This document shows, piece after piece, positions 33,415-42,759 of a stretch of 64,000 nt of DNA. The stretch is taken from contig NZ_RJKN01000009.1 of the NCBI RefSeq assembly GCF_003751265.1, positions 1 through 64,000 of the forward strand, given 5' to 3'. Every line of letters starts with the position of its first letter. Within the stretch, counting starts at the first letter, position 1. The stretch is from Pseudokineococcus lusitanus (GTDB lineage Bacteria; Actinomycetota; Actinomycetes; Actinomycetales; Quadrisphaeraceae). A program made the position numbers and the translations under genes. The notes below the pieces were generated by a model. That model ran no database searches, was not told where the DNA came from, and was given only the letters and a program-made list of their open reading frames with translations.

Positions 33415-33460
33415 CAGGAGTTGGTGGCTCGCCCGCGGGCCCACGGCCTGCTGACCTGCA
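33415..33460 (+). repeat. 46-bp repeat, copy A
   Basis: CAGGAGTTGGT, 24 non-conserved bases, then GCTGACCTGCA. Copy B at 34443-34488 has the same two 11-base blocks with exactly the same 24-base spacer. The two copies flank the AbiEi/DUF559 gene as direct repeats. Confidence 0.9.
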
Positions 33461-33549
33461 GCGACGCCGCGTGCGTCGGACCGACGCCTGTCGTACGGCA
33501 CCTGTGGACGGGCGTCCCACGAGTCGTCGGGCGCCGGGAACCTCGTCGG

Positions 33550-34482
33550 ATGACCGACGGCGGCGTGGCGGCCCTCCTCGACGACCTCGCCCGGCGGGGT
33601 GGCACCGCCACCGCGGGGGCCCTGCGTGCCCGCCACGGCCGCGCGGCCCTCGACCGCGCCGTCGCGGGCGGTGAGGTGTGCCGGCTGGCGTACGGCGTGT
33701 ACGGGCTGCCGGCCGCCCCCTCGCCGCTGCTGGCCGCCGCGGGCGTGCGCGGCGTGGTCTCCCACGCGAGCGCCGCGCGGCTGTGGCTGGTCGACCCCCT
33801 GGTCCGTGAGCAGGAGGTGTCCGTCACCGTCCCGCCCACGGCCTCGCGCCGGTCGGCGCCCGGCGTGCGGCTGCACTGGTCGACGCTCCGGCCGGACGAC
33901 GTCGTCGACGGGCGTGTCACGTCCCCGCTGCGCACGACCCTCGACTGCGTCCGGAGCCTGCCGTTCGCCGAGGGCCTCGCCGTGGCCGACGGCTTCCTCC
34001 GCCGAGGTCTCGTCACCCGCGGCGACCTCGTCGCCGCCGCCGTCGTGTCCCCCGCCCGGGGACGTGCGCGGGCGACCACCGTGGCCGCCGCCGCGGACGG
34101 GCGGAGTGCCAACCCCTTCGAGTCGGCGCTGCGCGCCGCGGTCCTCGAGGGAGGCGCCGGGGACTTCGTGCCGCAGGTGGAGGTCCGGACGCCCGGCCAC
34201 GGGTGGGTGCGGCCGGACCTCGTCGACCTCGGCCGTCGGCTGGCCCTCGAGGCCGACAGCCTCGCCTGGCACGGCTCGCGGTCGGCACTCGCCGCGGACT
34301 GCCGTCGGTACAACGCCCTCGTCGCCACCGGCTTCCTCGTCCTGCGTTTCCCGTGGGAGCTGGTGATGAGCGACCCCGCCCGCGTCGCCGCGGACGTCCG
34401 GGCCGTGGTCGACCTCGTCGACGGGCGCCGGGCGCGGGACAGCAGGAGTTGGTCGGAGGTCCGCCGGGCTCCGGGTCGCTGA
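33550..34482 (+). CDS. AbiEi-antitoxin-like / DUF559 (Vsr-fold) protein
   Basis: This 310-residue protein has an N-terminal winged-helix domain (residues 1-60: ALLDDLARRGGTATAGALRA, then GEVCRLAYGVYGLP) like AbiEi-type antitoxin domains. A middle region follows (SHASAARLWLV, TVPPTASRR, TSPLRTTLDCVRSLPFAEGL). The C-terminal DUF559/very-short-patch-repair-like domain reads RPDLVDLGRRLALEADSLAW, then RRYNALVATGFLVLRFPWEL. Such proteins are very common in actinobacteria. They are annotated as type IV toxin-antitoxin-like, but no partner toxin is next to it. ATG 33550 was chosen over 33421 because the upstream start lies inside repeat copy A. Function unknown. Confidence 0.75.
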   Translation: MTDGGVAALLDDLARRGGTATAGALRARHGRAALDRAVAGGEVCRLAYGVYGLPAAPSPLLAAAGVRGVVSHASAARLWLVDPLVREQEVSVTVPPTASRRSAPGVRLHWSTLRPDDVVDGRVTSPLRTTLDCVRSLPFAEGLAVADGFLRRGLVTRGDLVAAAVVSPARGRARATTVAAAADGRSANPFESALRAAVLEGGAGDFVPQVEVRTPGHGWVRPDLVDLGRRLALEADSLAWHGSRSALAADCRRYNALVATGFLVLRFPWELVMSDPARVAADVRAVVDLVDGRRARDSRSWSEVRRAPGR

Positions 34483-34518
34483 CCTGCACCTCCGCGCGGT
34501 GCCGGCGACCAACTCCTG
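34443..34518 (+). repeat. 46-bp repeat copy B with inverted partner
   Basis: Copy B is at 34443-34488: CAGGAGTTGGT, 24 bases, GCTGACCTGCA. At 34508-34518 the first block returns inverted (ACCAACTCCTG); with flanking bases the inverted arms are 14 bp long (GCAGGAGTTGGTCG). An inner CGGAGGT/ACCTCCG pair lies inside. The element begins within the last codons of the DUF559 gene and ends before aroQ. Confidence 0.88.
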
Positions 34519-34590
34519 CAGCGTGGCGGGGAGCACGGCTGTGGGAACATCGCCGCGGCCCACGAGGGGCCCTGCGGCGGAGGTGGAGAC

Positions 34591-35064
34591 GTGCGCGTGC
34601 TCGTCCTGAACGGCCCCAACCTCGGACGCCTGGGCGTCCGGGAGCCGGGCGTCTACGGCACGACGACGTACGCCCAGCTCGCGGAGCGGCTCGTGGCGCT
34701 GGGGGGCGAGCTGGGGCTCGAGGTCGAGGTCCGGCAGACCGACGCGGAGCACGAGCTGCTCGGGTGGCTGCACGAGGCGGCGGACGCCGCGGCGCCCGTC
34801 GTGCTCAACCCCGCGGCGTGGACCCACACGTCCGTGGCCGTCCGGGACGCGTGCGCGATGCTCACCGCCCCGCTCGTCGAGGTGCACCTGTCGAACGTCC
34901 ACGCGCGCGAGGACTTCCGGCGCACGAGCCTCGTCTCCCCCGTGGCGACCGGCGTCGTCGCCGGGCTCGGGACGTCGGGCTACGAGCTGGCGCTGCGCCA
35001 CCTCGCGCAGGCCGCGGCGCCCGTCACGGGGTCGTCGCCCGACGGGCCGGCCGGGGACGAGTGA
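34591..35064 (+). CDS. aroQ: 3-Dehydroquinate dehydratase, type II
   Basis: AroQ dehydrates 3-dehydroquinate to 3-dehydroshikimate as a dodecamer of flavodoxin-fold subunits. The 157-residue protein begins [20 protein letters not shown]. It has the active-site Tyr region [28 protein letters not shown], and the catalytic His in [27 protein letters not shown] before GTG 34591 is a good ribosome site. It overlaps aroK (GTGA). It is on the strand opposite to aroB and aroC. Confidence 0.97.
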   Translation: MRVLVLNGPNLGRLGVREPGVYGTTTYAQLAERLVALGGELGLEVEVRQTDAEHELLGWLHEAADAAAPVVLNPAAWTHTSVAVRDACAMLTAPLVEVHLSNVHAREDFRRTSLVSPVATGVVAGLGTSGYELALRHLAQAAAPVTGSSPDGPAGDE

Positions 35065-35570
35065 TCGTCCTCGTCGGCTTCCTCGGGGCCGGCAAGACCA
35101 CCGTCGGCCGCGCCCTGGCCCGACGCCTGGACGTGCCGTTCGCCGACGCCGACCACGTCCTCGTCGAGCGCCTGGGGCGCCCGGTCGCCGAGGTCTTCGC
35201 CACCGACGGCGAGGCGTTCTTCCGCCGGGCCGAGCACGAGGCGGTCGTGGACCTGCTGACGTCGTCCGACGGCGTGCTCGCCCTGGGCGGGGGCGCGGTC
35301 GAGCACCCGGGCACGGCGGCGGCGCTGGCGGCGCTGCCGCAGCGCCGTCCGGGGTCGTCCGTCGTGCACCTCGTCGTCGACCTCGCCGCCGCGCGCGAGC
35401 GGGTCGGCGGCGACCCGGGACGGCCGATGCTGGCCCGGCCGGACCTCGCGGACGTCCACGCGCGGCGCGCCCCCGGCTACGCGGCCGTCGCGACGCTCGA
35501 GGTGGCGACGCACGGGCGCCGCGTCGACGAGGTCGTCGACGCGGTCGTGGCGGGCCTCCCCCGCGGCTGA
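35061..35570 (+). CDS. aroK: Shikimate kinase
   Basis: AroK phosphorylates shikimate with ATP. The 169-residue protein begins [20 protein letters not shown] with the P-loop at the N-terminus. It has the shikimate-binding Asp in [32 protein letters not shown], and the lid Arg in [19 protein letters not shown] 35061 overlaps the aroQ stop (GTGA). It is convergent with the next gene, with only 5 bases between the stops. Confidence 0.96.
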   Translation: MIVLVGFLGAGKTTVGRALARRLDVPFADADHVLVERLGRPVAEVFATDGEAFFRRAEHEAVVDLLTSSDGVLALGGGAVEHPGTAAALAALPQRRPGSSVVHLVVDLAAARERVGGDPGRPMLARPDLADVHARRAPGYAAVATLEVATHGRRVDEVVDAVVAGLPRG

Positions 35571-35575
35571 CCCGG

Positions 35576-36484
35576 TCAGCCGGCGAGCAGCCCCGCGGCG
35601 AGCCCGCTGGTGGCGGCCGCCCCCGCGAGCAGGAGCCGCACGCGGCCCACGGCCACCGCGGCGCCCACGGCGAGGACCACGGCCAGCACGACGCCGGCGG
35701 TCGCGGGCGACGGCAGGAGGGCGGTCAGGAACCCGGCGGCGGCCGCCAGCGGGCCGAGCTGGTCGACGGGCGCGGGCGCCGGGGCCGCCCCTCGCGAGGC
35801 CAGGCCGACGACGACCGCCCGGACCGCCAGGGCGACGGCGGGCGGGACCAGGACGGCGGTGGCCGTCCGGCGGACGGACGCGCGGCGCCCGTGCCGTGCT
35901 GCCACGAGCAGCGCCACGACGGCGCCCGGCACCGGCGCGACGAGGACCGCGAGGCCGACGAGCGCCCCGGCGACGGCGGCGCGGCCGGCGAGCGCTGCGG
36001 CGGCGAGGAGGCCGGCCAGCAGGGCGAGGACGGGGTCGGCCGCGAGCAGCCCGACGACGGGCGCGGCGACGAGCGGGGGCACCGCCAGGGCGACGGCCGG
36101 GGGGCGGCGCCGCGCCAGGAGCCGGTGGCCCCGGACGGCGGCGGCCACGAGGGCCGCGACGGCGAGGCCGTGGAGGACGGCCCCTCCGGCCCCGGCCGCG
36201 AGCGGGGTGGGGACCCCGGCGCCGAGGGCGGCGGTCGCGGGCGTCGTCGCGTCGAGCGCGCCGCCGGCAGAGCCGACGAGGGCGGACAGCGCGACGGCGG
36301 GGACGCCGACGAGGAGACCGACGAGCGCGTCGTCGCGGGTGGGGGCGAGGACGCGGCGGGTCGGGACCGGTGAGGGCGAGGCGCTCGGGACCTCGCCCCG
36401 GTCGCCGACCGGGGCGGCGCCGCGCTGACGGGGCAGCGCGGCCGCCGTCGGGCGGGCTGTGGCGGTGGACGGGCGGCTGGACAC
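35576..36484 (-). CDS. Multi-pass membrane protein of unknown function
   Basis: This 302-residue protein has a cytoplasmic basic/Pro-rich N-terminus of about 55 residues. About eight to nine Val/Ala/Leu hydrophobic helices follow (for example ALVGLLVGVPAVALSALVGS, VLHGLAVAALVAAAV, GAVVALLVAARHG and TAGVVLAVVLAVGAAVAVG). I do not recognise a family; it has no clear transporter motif. GTG 36484 has a strong GGAGG ribosome site seven bases upstream. It lies downstream of aroC in the same direction (110 bp) and may be the last gene of that transcript. Confidence 0.7.
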   Translation of the reverse strand: MSSRPSTATARPTAAALPRQRGAAPVGDRGEVPSASPSPVPTRRVLAPTRDDALVGLLVGVPAVALSALVGSAGGALDATTPATAALGAGVPTPLAAGAGGAVLHGLAVAALVAAAVRGHRLLARRRPPAVALAVPPLVAAPVVGLLAADPVLALLAGLLAAAALAGRAAVAGALVGLAVLVAPVPGAVVALLVAARHGRRASVRRTATAVLVPPAVALAVRAVVVGLASRGAAPAPAPVDQLGPLAAAAGFLTALLPSPATAGVVLAVVLAVGAAVAVGRVRLLLAGAAATSGLAAGLLAG

Positions 36485-36594
36485 GGGGGCGCCTCCGGCT
36501 GTGCCCGACCGTCGGGCGTCTCCCCTGGCATCGGCACACCCGGACGGCCCCTTGACCGTCGGCGCCCGACGCGCTGCGGCGGGAGGCGAGGGGG

Positions 36595-37803
36595 TCAGCC
36601 CCGGGCGACCTCGGCGCGCAGCGCCTCCGGCAGCGCGGCGAGGTACCCCTCGACGTTGCGCCGCGTCTCCGGCACCGAGTCCCCGCCGAACTTCTCGACC
36701 AGGGCCTCCGCGAGGACGAGCGCCACCATCGCCTCGGCGACGACCCCGGCGGCCGGGACGGCGCAGACGTCCGAGCGCTGGTGGTGCGCCCGGGCGTCCT
36801 CGCCGGTGGCGACGTCGACGGTCGCGAGGGCCCGCGGCACCGTCGCGATGGGCTTCATGGCCGCGCGGACGCGCAGGACGTCGCCCGTGCTCATGCCGCC
36901 CTCGGTGCCGCCCGCGCGGCCGGTCCGGCGGCGCAGCAGGCCGTCGGGGGCGCGCTCGATCTCGTCGTGGGCGGCCGAGCCGCGGCGGGCGGCGGTGCGG
37001 AAGCCGTCGCCGACCTCGACGCCCTTGATGGCCTGGATGCCCATGAGCGCGCCGGCCAGACGGGAGTCCAGGCGCCGGTCCCAGTGGACGTGGCTGCCGA
37101 GGCCGGGCGGCAGGCCGTAGGCGAGCACCTCGACGACGCCGCCGAGCGTGTCGCCGTCCTTGTGGGCGGCGTCGACCTCGGCGACCATCGCCGCGCTGCC
37201 GGCGGGGTCGAGGCTGCGCACGGGGTCGGCGTCGAGCGCGGCGACGTCCTCGGGCGTGGGCAGCGGGGCGTCGTCGGCCGAGCCGGCGGTGCCGATCGCG
37301 ACGGTGTGGCTGACGAGCCGGATGCCCGCGGCCTGCTCGAGGAAGGCCGCGGCGACCTGGCCGAGCGCGACCCGGGCGGCCGTCTCGCGGGCGCTGGCGC
37401 GCTCGAGGACGGGACGGGCCTCGTCGAAGCCGTACTTCTGCATGCCGGCGAGGTCGGCGTGGCCGGGCCGGGGCCGGGTGAGGGGGGCGCCGCGCTTCTG
37501 GGCGGCGAGCTCGTCGGCGTCGACGGGGTCGGCGGCCATGACCGTCTCCCACTTCGGCCACTCGGTGTTCGCCACCTGGACGGCGACGGGGCCGCCCTGG
37601 GTGCGCCCGTGCCGGACGCCGCCGAGGAAGGTCACCGCGTCGGCCTCGAACTTCATCCGGGCGCCGCGGCCGTGCCCGAGCCGACGGCGCGCCAGCGCGG
37701 CCTGGACGTCCGAGGTCGTCACCGCCACGTCGGCCGGGAGCCCCTCGAGGACCCCCACGAGCGCCGGTCCGTGGGACTCCCCCGCCGTCAGCCATCGCAG
37801 CAT
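36595..37803 (-). CDS. aroC: Chorismate synthase
   Basis: AroC makes chorismate from EPSP using reduced FMN, the last common step of aromatic synthesis. The 402-residue protein starts [20 protein letters not shown] and has [55 protein letters not shown], and [23 protein letters not shown] 37803 was preferred to the in-frame ATG 37812 because GGGAGG lies 9 bases upstream of the former but abuts the latter. Confidence 0.97.
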   Translation of the reverse strand: MLRWLTAGESHGPALVGVLEGLPADVAVTTSDVQAALARRRLGHGRGARMKFEADAVTFLGGVRHGRTQGGPVAVQVANTEWPKWETVMAADPVDADELAAQKRGAPLTRPRPGHADLAGMQKYGFDEARPVLERASARETAARVALGQVAAAFLEQAAGIRLVSHTVAIGTAGSADDAPLPTPEDVAALDADPVRSLDPAGSAAMVAEVDAAHKDGDTLGGVVEVLAYGLPPGLGSHVHWDRRLDSRLAGALMGIQAIKGVEVGDGFRTAARRGSAAHDEIERAPDGLLRRRTGRAGGTEGGMSTGDVLRVRAAMKPIATVPRALATVDVATGEDARAHHQRSDVCAVPAAGVVAEAMVALVLAEALVEKFGGDSVPETRRNVEGYLAALPEALRAEVARG

Positions 37804-37830
37804 GGGCGGCATCCTCCCACCGACGCGGGA

Positions 37831-37860
37831 GGCCCCCGTCCCCACCCGGGGACGGGGGCC
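37831..37860 (-). terminator. Terminator of the pilM-N-O transcript
   Basis: A perfect 13-bp stem (37831-37843 with 37848-37860) and an ACCC loop lie just after the stop of the Pro/Ala-rich pilus-cluster protein. The hairpin separates the pilus transcript from aroC. Confidence 0.85.
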
Positions 37861-37877
37861 CGCGGGGGCGTCGCCGG

Positions 37878-39197
37878 TCAGCCGGCGGCGATCGTCACCG
37901 TCTTGCCCTGCTCGAGCTGCAGGACACCGGTGCTCGTCGCGAGACCCGCGGTGGCGAGGGCGCCGCCGCTGCCGTCGGCCGCCGTCCCGGCACCGGTGAA
38001 GGTGACGCCGGCGGCGGCGCCGTCGAGGCCCAGGGCGCTGCCCTGCGTGACGGCGACCTTCGTGCCCTGCGTGCCGTCGACGACGGTGAAGACGTACCAG
38101 TCGCCGTCGCGGACCTCGTCCCACGTGACCTGGAGGCCGGTGGCGGCGGGGGTCGCCGCGGGCGCCGTCGAGCCCGCGACGGGGGCGGTCGTCGCGGCCG
38201 GTGCGGGGGTGGCGGCGGGCGTCGTCGTGACGGGCGTGGTGGCGGCGGGCGCCGTCGTGGGCGTCGTGCCGTCGACGGGCGTGGTCGTGACCGGCGTCGT
38301 GCCGGCGGCCGTGCCCGCCCCGCCGGCGAAGGGGTCGCGGCCGACGGGCGTCTCGGGGAGCGGCGCCTCCGCCGCGACGTCGGTGGTGCCGGGCGCCGCG
38401 GCGCCGGTGGTCCCGGGGACGGCGGCGGGGACGACCGCCGCGACCGGCAGCTCCTCGGCGGGGGCGGTGAGGAGCAGGGCCCCGCCGACGCCGCCGGCGA
38501 GCAGGACGCCCGCGAGGGCGACGACGAGGAGCCGGCGCCGGCTGCCCGGCTGCTCGGCCGCCGTGGTGGTCGGGGCGGGCGCGGGGACCCGTGCGGCGCC
38601 GGTGGGCGCGCCGGGGGCGGTCGGCAGGGCGGCGCCGACGGCGGCCAGCGCGGGCGTCACGGGGGTCGTGGGCAGCGACGGGGAGCCGGTCCGGGGCGCC
38701 GGGACGGCGGGGGGCGTCGGGGCCGCCGGCAGCACCGCCGTCGTGGCGCGGGGGGCGCCGGCCGGCGAGGACGAGGGCGTCGCCGCCGCCGGGGTCGTGG
38801 GGGCGCCGAAGGGGCTCGGCGCCGCCGCGGTGCCGAAGGGGCTGGGCGAGGGGGTCGCCGAGGTGCCCGCCGCCGAGCTCGCCGTGGGGACGGCGGGCGC
38901 GGCGGGACGGGACGCGGCCGAGGCCGAGGGCGCGGTCGGCGCGCCGAAGGGGCTCGTCGTCGGCGTGAAGGCGCCGACGGAGGACGCGGGGGGCGGCGTG
39001 GCCGGTGCACGGAAGGGGCTGGGCGCGCCGCCGCCGGGCAGCACGCCGGGGCTCACGGGCGGGCCGAGGACGGAGGCGCCGGTGGGAGCGGGACGCGGGG
39101 ACGACACCTCGACCGCGGGGGCGGGCGCGGCGGTGGCGGCGAAGGGGTTGCCGCCGGGGGTCCCGAAGGACGGGGCGGCGTTCTGCCCGGTGGTCAC
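37878..39197 (-). CDS. Pro/Ala-rich bitopic protein at the pilP position
   Basis: This 439-residue protein is the last gene of the pilM-pilN-pilO transcript (GTGA overlap with pilO). Residues 1-215 are a Pro/Ala/Ser/Thr-rich cytoplasmic region with recurring PFG/NPF/SPF motifs ([39 protein letters not shown]). A single membrane helix follows at about 220-243 ([20 protein letters not shown]). Then comes a Thr/Pro/Ala-rich linker and an outer domain of about 90 residues ([20 protein letters not shown]). The SPF motif also appears at the PilN N-terminus. It resembles no PilP. I suggest a dedicated pilus-machine subunit, perhaps scaffolding inside and touching the wall outside; this is inference. 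Confidence 0.65.
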   Translation of the reverse strand: MTTGQNAAPSFGTPGGNPFAATAAPAPAVEVSSPRPAPTGASVLGPPVSPGVLPGGGAPSPFRAPATPPPASSVGAFTPTTSPFGAPTAPSASAASRPAAPAVPTASSAAGTSATPSPSPFGTAAAPSPFGAPTTPAAATPSSSPAGAPRATTAVLPAAPTPPAVPAPRTGSPSLPTTPVTPALAAVGAALPTAPGAPTGAARVPAPAPTTTAAEQPGSRRRLLVVALAGVLLAGGVGGALLLTAPAEELPVAAVVPAAVPGTTGAAAPGTTDVAAEAPLPETPVGRDPFAGGAGTAAGTTPVTTTPVDGTTPTTAPAATTPVTTTPAATPAPAATTAPVAGSTAPAATPAATGLQVTWDEVRDGDWYVFTVVDGTQGTKVAVTQGSALGLDGAAAGVTFTGAGTAADGSGGALATAGLATSTGVLQLEQGKTVTIAAG

Positions 39198-39958
39198 ATC
39201 GGCTCCTGGGTGCTCGTGCCGGCGGCGTCGACGGTCGCGGCGTCGTCCGCGGCGGGCGCGGGGGTGGCGGTGGGGGCGGGCGTGGCGGCGGGGGCCGCGG
39301 CGAGGGCGAGCTGCTCCTCCTGCGCTGTGAGGGGCAGGACGAAGACGTCGGCGGTCACGGCGAGGTCGACACCGGTGTCGGCGGCGGTCATGGACGCGTC
39401 CTTGACGAGGACCGCCCGCGGCAGCTCCGTCTGCACCAGACGGAGGAGTTCCTGCACCTGCGCGAAGGTCCCCGTCGCGGTGACGGCGACAGGCACGGTC
39501 TCCAGTCCGCCGGGCTCAGCAGCAGCGGTGCCGTCGGTCGTCGCCACCGGCGCCGCCGCGTCTGCGGGGACCGCAGCGGGGTCGGCCGCCGTCGTAGGAG
39601 CCGCGGCGGCGGCGGCGGTCGGCTCCGTGGGCGTCACGCCGACGAGGGTGGTCCCCGAGCGGTCGGCGAGCGCCGAGAGCTGACGGATCAACGAGGGCAG
39701 GTCCGCCTGCGCCGGCAGCTGCTCGCGGAGCGCCGCGGCCTCGGCACGCCGGGCCGGCAGCTCGGCGAGCTGCGCCTCGAGCCCGGCGATCCGGGTCTCG
39801 AGGACGTCGTTCTGGGAGGCGACGGACGACGTCTGCTCGCGGAGCGCAGCGGCCTCGTCGTGCCGCGGGGCCACGAGGCCGAACCACGAGCCGGTGGTCA
39901 GCGCCAGGGCGGCGAGAGCGGCGCCGCCGACCCACAGCCGGGTGCGGGTGAGCTGCAT
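39194..39958 (-). CDS. pilO: Type IV pilus alignment protein PilO
   Basis: PilO is an inner-membrane protein that forms heterodimers with PilN and links the cytoplasmic PilM ring and motor to the pilus. The 254-residue protein has a short basic N-terminus and one membrane helix (residues 8-30: [20 protein letters not shown]). A coiled coil follows ([20 protein letters not shown], then [20 protein letters not shown]) and then a PilO-like ferredoxin-type domain ([20 protein letters not shown]). A long Ala/Pro/Thr insertion (about 115-150) and a similar tail are unusual. ATG 39958 lies one base after the pilN stop. Confidence 0.88.
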   Translation of the reverse strand: MQLTRTRLWVGGAALAALALTTGSWFGLVAPRHDEAAALREQTSSVASQNDVLETRIAGLEAQLAELPARRAEAAALREQLPAQADLPSLIRQLSALADRSGTTLVGVTPTEPTAAAAAAPTTAADPAAVPADAAAPVATTDGTAAAEPGGLETVPVAVTATGTFAQVQELLRLVQTELPRAVLVKDASMTAADTGVDLAVTADVFVLPLTAQEEQLALAAAPAATPAPTATPAPAADDAATVDAAGTSTQEPM

Positions 39959-39959
39959 G

Positions 39960-40775
39960 TCAGCGTCCTTCGTCGGTGGTCGTCGTGGCCGCGACGGGCT
40001 CGGTCGTGCCGGTGGCCACCGGGGCTGCCGGGGCGGCGGCCGGGTCGGGCTGCGTCCAGCGCCCCGAGAGGGCGGCGCGGCTGACGTCGACGTGGGCGGC
40101 CACGGTCGTGTCCCCGGTCGTCGGGTCGACGGTCGTGCTGTCGGCCCACGGGCCGGCGAGGCCCGGGGTGGCGTCGAGGACGTCGAGGAGAGCGGCGGAG
40201 TCCGGCACCGTCGAGCCGTCGAGCGCAAGGGTCATCGAGCCCACGGGGGCGTCGGTCGAGGCCGTCGCGACTTCCGTCGCCGGGTCCACGGCCGCCGGTG
40301 TCGACGACATCTGCAGGGACGTGAGGCGCATGGACTGCGGGAGCGCACCGGACAGGTGGGCGGAGTAGCGGTACCAGAGCACCTCGTCGCCGAGGGCGGC
40401 CGTCCGGGCGGTCGTCAGCGCGTCGAGCTGCGCCTGGACGAGCGGCACGTCGGCGTACTGGGCCTCCTGCTGCTGGAGGCTCGTGGTCCGCGCCTGCTCG
40501 GCCGCCAGCTCGCCCTCGGCGTGGGTCACCTGGGACCCGGCGAGGACGGTCGCCGCGGCCGCGCCGACGACGACGAGCCCCAGGGCGGCGGCCAGGCCGA
40601 CCTGCACCCGGCGGAAGGAGTCGGCGCTGGCGACGGACGCCGGCATGAGGTCCACCCGAGGCAGGCCCGGCAGGAGGACGACCTCGACGTCGTCGTCCTC
40701 GTGCTTGCGCTGGCCGGGGAGGCCGAAGCCGCCGGCGGGCGAGCCGGAGGCCGCGAAGGGGCTGGGCGAGGTCAC
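39960..40775 (-). CDS. pilN: Type IV pilus assembly protein PilN
   Basis: PilN has a short cytoplasmic tail that binds PilM and an outer domain that pairs with PilO. The 271-residue protein has a 47-residue N-terminal tail with a SPFAASGSPAGGFGLP motif and the PilM-binding-type segment VDLMPASV. One membrane helix follows (about 58-80), a coiled coil (THAEGELAAEQARTTSLQQQ) and a beta-alpha domain (LPQSMRLTSLQMSS). The tail is Thr/Ala/Pro-rich. GTG 40775 overlaps the pilM stop (GTGA). Confidence 0.9.
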   Translation of the reverse strand: MTSPSPFAASGSPAGGFGLPGQRKHEDDDVEVVLLPGLPRVDLMPASVASADSFRRVQVGLAAALGLVVVGAAAATVLAGSQVTHAEGELAAEQARTTSLQQQEAQYADVPLVQAQLDALTTARTAALGDEVLWYRYSAHLSGALPQSMRLTSLQMSSTPAAVDPATEVATASTDAPVGSMTLALDGSTVPDSAALLDVLDATPGLAGPWADSTTVDPTTGDTTVAAHVDVSRAALSGRWTQPDPAAAPAAPVATGTTEPVAATTTTDEGR

Positions 40776-41818
40776 GCGGCACCTCCGAGAGCGAGGCCGA
40801 CGGGCACGCCGGCGAGGACGGCGACGTCACGGTCGGGGCCCTCGGCGGTACCGCCGCGGCCGACGACGAGGTGGGCGAGCGCGTCGCCACGGCGCACCGG
40901 CAGGCCGACGACCTCGGAGAGCAGGTCGACGAAGCCGGGCACGAGCGCGGTGCCGCCGACGAGGACGACGCCGCGCAGCGGGTCGCCGCCCTGGGTGGCC
41001 GAGTAGTAGTCGAGCGAGCCGCGGACGCCGTCGGCGAGCCGCTCGGCGGCCCGGACGGTCACCTCTGACGAGCGGGGGTCCGAGCTGCCGCCGGCCGGCG
41101 GGCGGACGCCCTCGTCGCGCAGCAGGCGCCGCGCGTCGTCGGGGTCGAGGCCGGAGGTCACGAGCTCGTCGACGACCCGGTCGCCGCCGCCGAGGAGGAC
41201 GCGGACGAAGCGCGGGGCGCCGGCGGAGTGGACGAGGACGTTGGTGACGCGGGCGCCGACGTCGACGACGGCCTCGGCGCCGTCGCCCGACCCGGGCGTC
41301 GCGAGGGCCCGCAGCAGGGCGAAGGGGGCGAGGTCCACGCCCGTGACGCGGACGCCGCCCTTGCGGACGGCCTCGACGCGCGACATGACGGAGTCCTCGG
41401 CGGCGGCGACGAGGAGGCCGCGCAGGGTCGTCTGGCCGCCGCTCGTCCGCTCCTCGACGGGGTGGAAGTCGAGCACGGCCTGGTCGACCGGCATGGGCAG
41501 GACGTCCTGCACCTGGAACGGGAGGGCGCGGCGCAGGTCCTCGGGCGGCATCTTGGGGAGGTCGACGCTGCGGACGACGACCTTCTGCGAGGCGACGCCG
41601 ACGACGGCCTTCTTCGAGCGGAAGCGGCCGGTCTGCCACAGCTCGGCGACGGCCGCGGCGACGGCAGAGCCGTCGAGGACGTCGCCGTCGCGGACGGCGC
41701 CGTGCGGGAGTGCGACGCTGGCGAAGCGCTCGAGCACGGGGCCGCTGCGGGTGTGGGCGACCTCGGCGGCGCGGACGCCCGACGTGCCGATGTCGAGCCC
41801 GATGCTGGTGCGGGCCAC
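40772..41818 (-). CDS. pilM: Type IV pilus assembly protein PilM
   Basis: PilM is an actin/FtsA-like cytoplasmic ATP-binding ring protein that connects the PilN-PilO complex to the motors. The 348-residue protein has phosphate 1 motif SIGLDIGTSGVRAAEV, the mid region VRSVDLPKMPPEDLRRALPF with QVQDVLPMPVDQAVLDFHPV, phosphate 2 motif VVDVGARVTNVLVH, and adenosine motif GVVLVGGTALVPGFVDLLSE. It starts at a GTG preceded by AGGAGGTGCC. It is the first gene of the pilM-N-O unit and has a sigma-28-like promoter about 70 bases upstream. Confidence 0.95.
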   Translation of the reverse strand: MARTSIGLDIGTSGVRAAEVAHTRSGPVLERFASVALPHGAVRDGDVLDGSAVAAAVAELWQTGRFRSKKAVVGVASQKVVVRSVDLPKMPPEDLRRALPFQVQDVLPMPVDQAVLDFHPVEERTSGGQTTLRGLLVAAAEDSVMSRVEAVRKGGVRVTGVDLAPFALLRALATPGSGDGAEAVVDVGARVTNVLVHSAGAPRFVRVLLGGGDRVVDELVTSGLDPDDARRLLRDEGVRPPAGGSSDPRSSEVTVRAAERLADGVRGSLDYYSATQGGDPLRGVVLVGGTALVPGFVDLLSEVVGLPVRRGDALAHLVVGRGGTAEGPDRDVAVLAGVPVGLALGGAA

Positions 41819-41889
41819 GGCACCTCCTGGATGACGACGACGGTCCCGGCGAGCGGGCGGCGGCCGGCGGGCCGCTCCACGCCTGTGTC

Positions 41890-41914
41890 ATCGGCACCGC
41901 CCCGACGGCCTTGA
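41890..41914 (-). promoter_or_regulatory. Sigma-28-like promoter of pilM
   Basis: On the minus strand: TCAA, 15 bases, GCCGATGA. This matches the WhiG/FliA-type consensus TAAA-N15-GCCGATAA except for two bases, and lies about 70 bases before the pilM start. Confidence 0.65.
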
Positions 41915-41960
41915 GCCCTCCGGGTGAAGTCGTGCGCCGGTCGTCGGGAAGCGCTGCGCC

Positions 41961-42749
41961 TCAGCCCTGCAGGCCCATGAGGCCGAGGTAGGCGCCGGCG
42001 ACGGGAGCCCCCACGGCGACGCCGAGCGCGGCGCCGACGAGCATCGAGGGGCCGTAGGGGACGGCGGTCTTGCGCCCCGCCCGTCGCGTGGCGAGGAGGG
42101 CCACGCCGACGACGCCGCCGACGAGGAAGCCGGCGAAGGCGCCGGCCGCCAGCTCGGCCCAGCCGAGGAAGGCGAGGTGCATGCCGAGGAGCCCGGCGAG
42201 CTTGACGTCCCCGAAGCCCATGCCGCCCGGCCGCGCGACGGCGACGCCGAAGTAGAGGAGCCACAGCCCCGCCCCGCCGACGGCGGCCCGGACGAGCGCG
42301 TCCCACTCCCCCGTCGCGGCGGCGGCGACGAGCAGCAGCACGGCGCCGACGACGTACGACGGCAGCACGATCGCGTCCGGCAGCCGGTGCGTGTCGAGGT
42401 CGATGGCGGCGAGCGCGACGGCGACGCACCCGAGGTAGAGGAACGCCGGGAGGACCGGGCTCCACCCGAGGTGCCAGGCCGTCAGCGCGAGCAGCACGGC
42501 GGTGCCGAGCTCGACGAGCGGGTACCGCACGCTGATGGGCGCCCGGCAGTCGCGGCACCGCCCCCGGAGGACGAGCCACGACAGGACGGGCACGTTGTCG
42601 CGGGATCGGAGCCGGTGCCCGCACCGCGGGCACGCGCTCGGCGGCGCGACGACGGACTCCCCCGCCGGCACCCGGTGGACGACGACGTTGAGGAAGGACC
42701 CGACGAGCAGGCCGAGGAGGCCGCAGGCGAGGACGAGGACGGTGGTCAT
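41961..42749 (-). CDS. pilD: Prepilin peptidase / N-methyltransferase PilD
   Basis: PilD removes the leader from prepilins and methylates the new N-terminus. The 262-residue membrane protein has the N-terminal methylase region GSFLNVVVHRVPAGESVV with paired zinc Cys (CPRCGHRL and CRDCRAPISVRYPLVELGT). Its aspartic protease residues lie in AIDLDTHRLPDAIVLPSYVV and in the GxGD motif MGFGDVKLAGLLG. About seven to eight membrane helices are visible. The CxxC pairs indicate a bifunctional peptidase/methylase. It lies 10 bp after the pilX-like gene and serves the prepilins upstream. Confidence 0.95.
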   Translation of the reverse strand: MTTVLVLACGLLGLLVGSFLNVVVHRVPAGESVVAPPSACPRCGHRLRSRDNVPVLSWLVLRGRCRDCRAPISVRYPLVELGTAVLLALTAWHLGWSPVLPAFLYLGCVAVALAAIDLDTHRLPDAIVLPSYVVGAVLLLVAAAATGEWDALVRAAVGGAGLWLLYFGVAVARPGGMGFGDVKLAGLLGMHLAFLGWAELAAGAFAGFLVGGVVGVALLATRRAGRKTAVPYGPSMLVGAALGVAVGAPVAGAYLGLMGLQG

Positions 42750-42759
42750 GCCCGTGGCC

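Noticed and set aside
33421-33549. Earlier start (33421) for the AbiEi/DUF559 gene
   Set aside because: It would begin inside the flanking repeat and add 43 residues with no family similarity.
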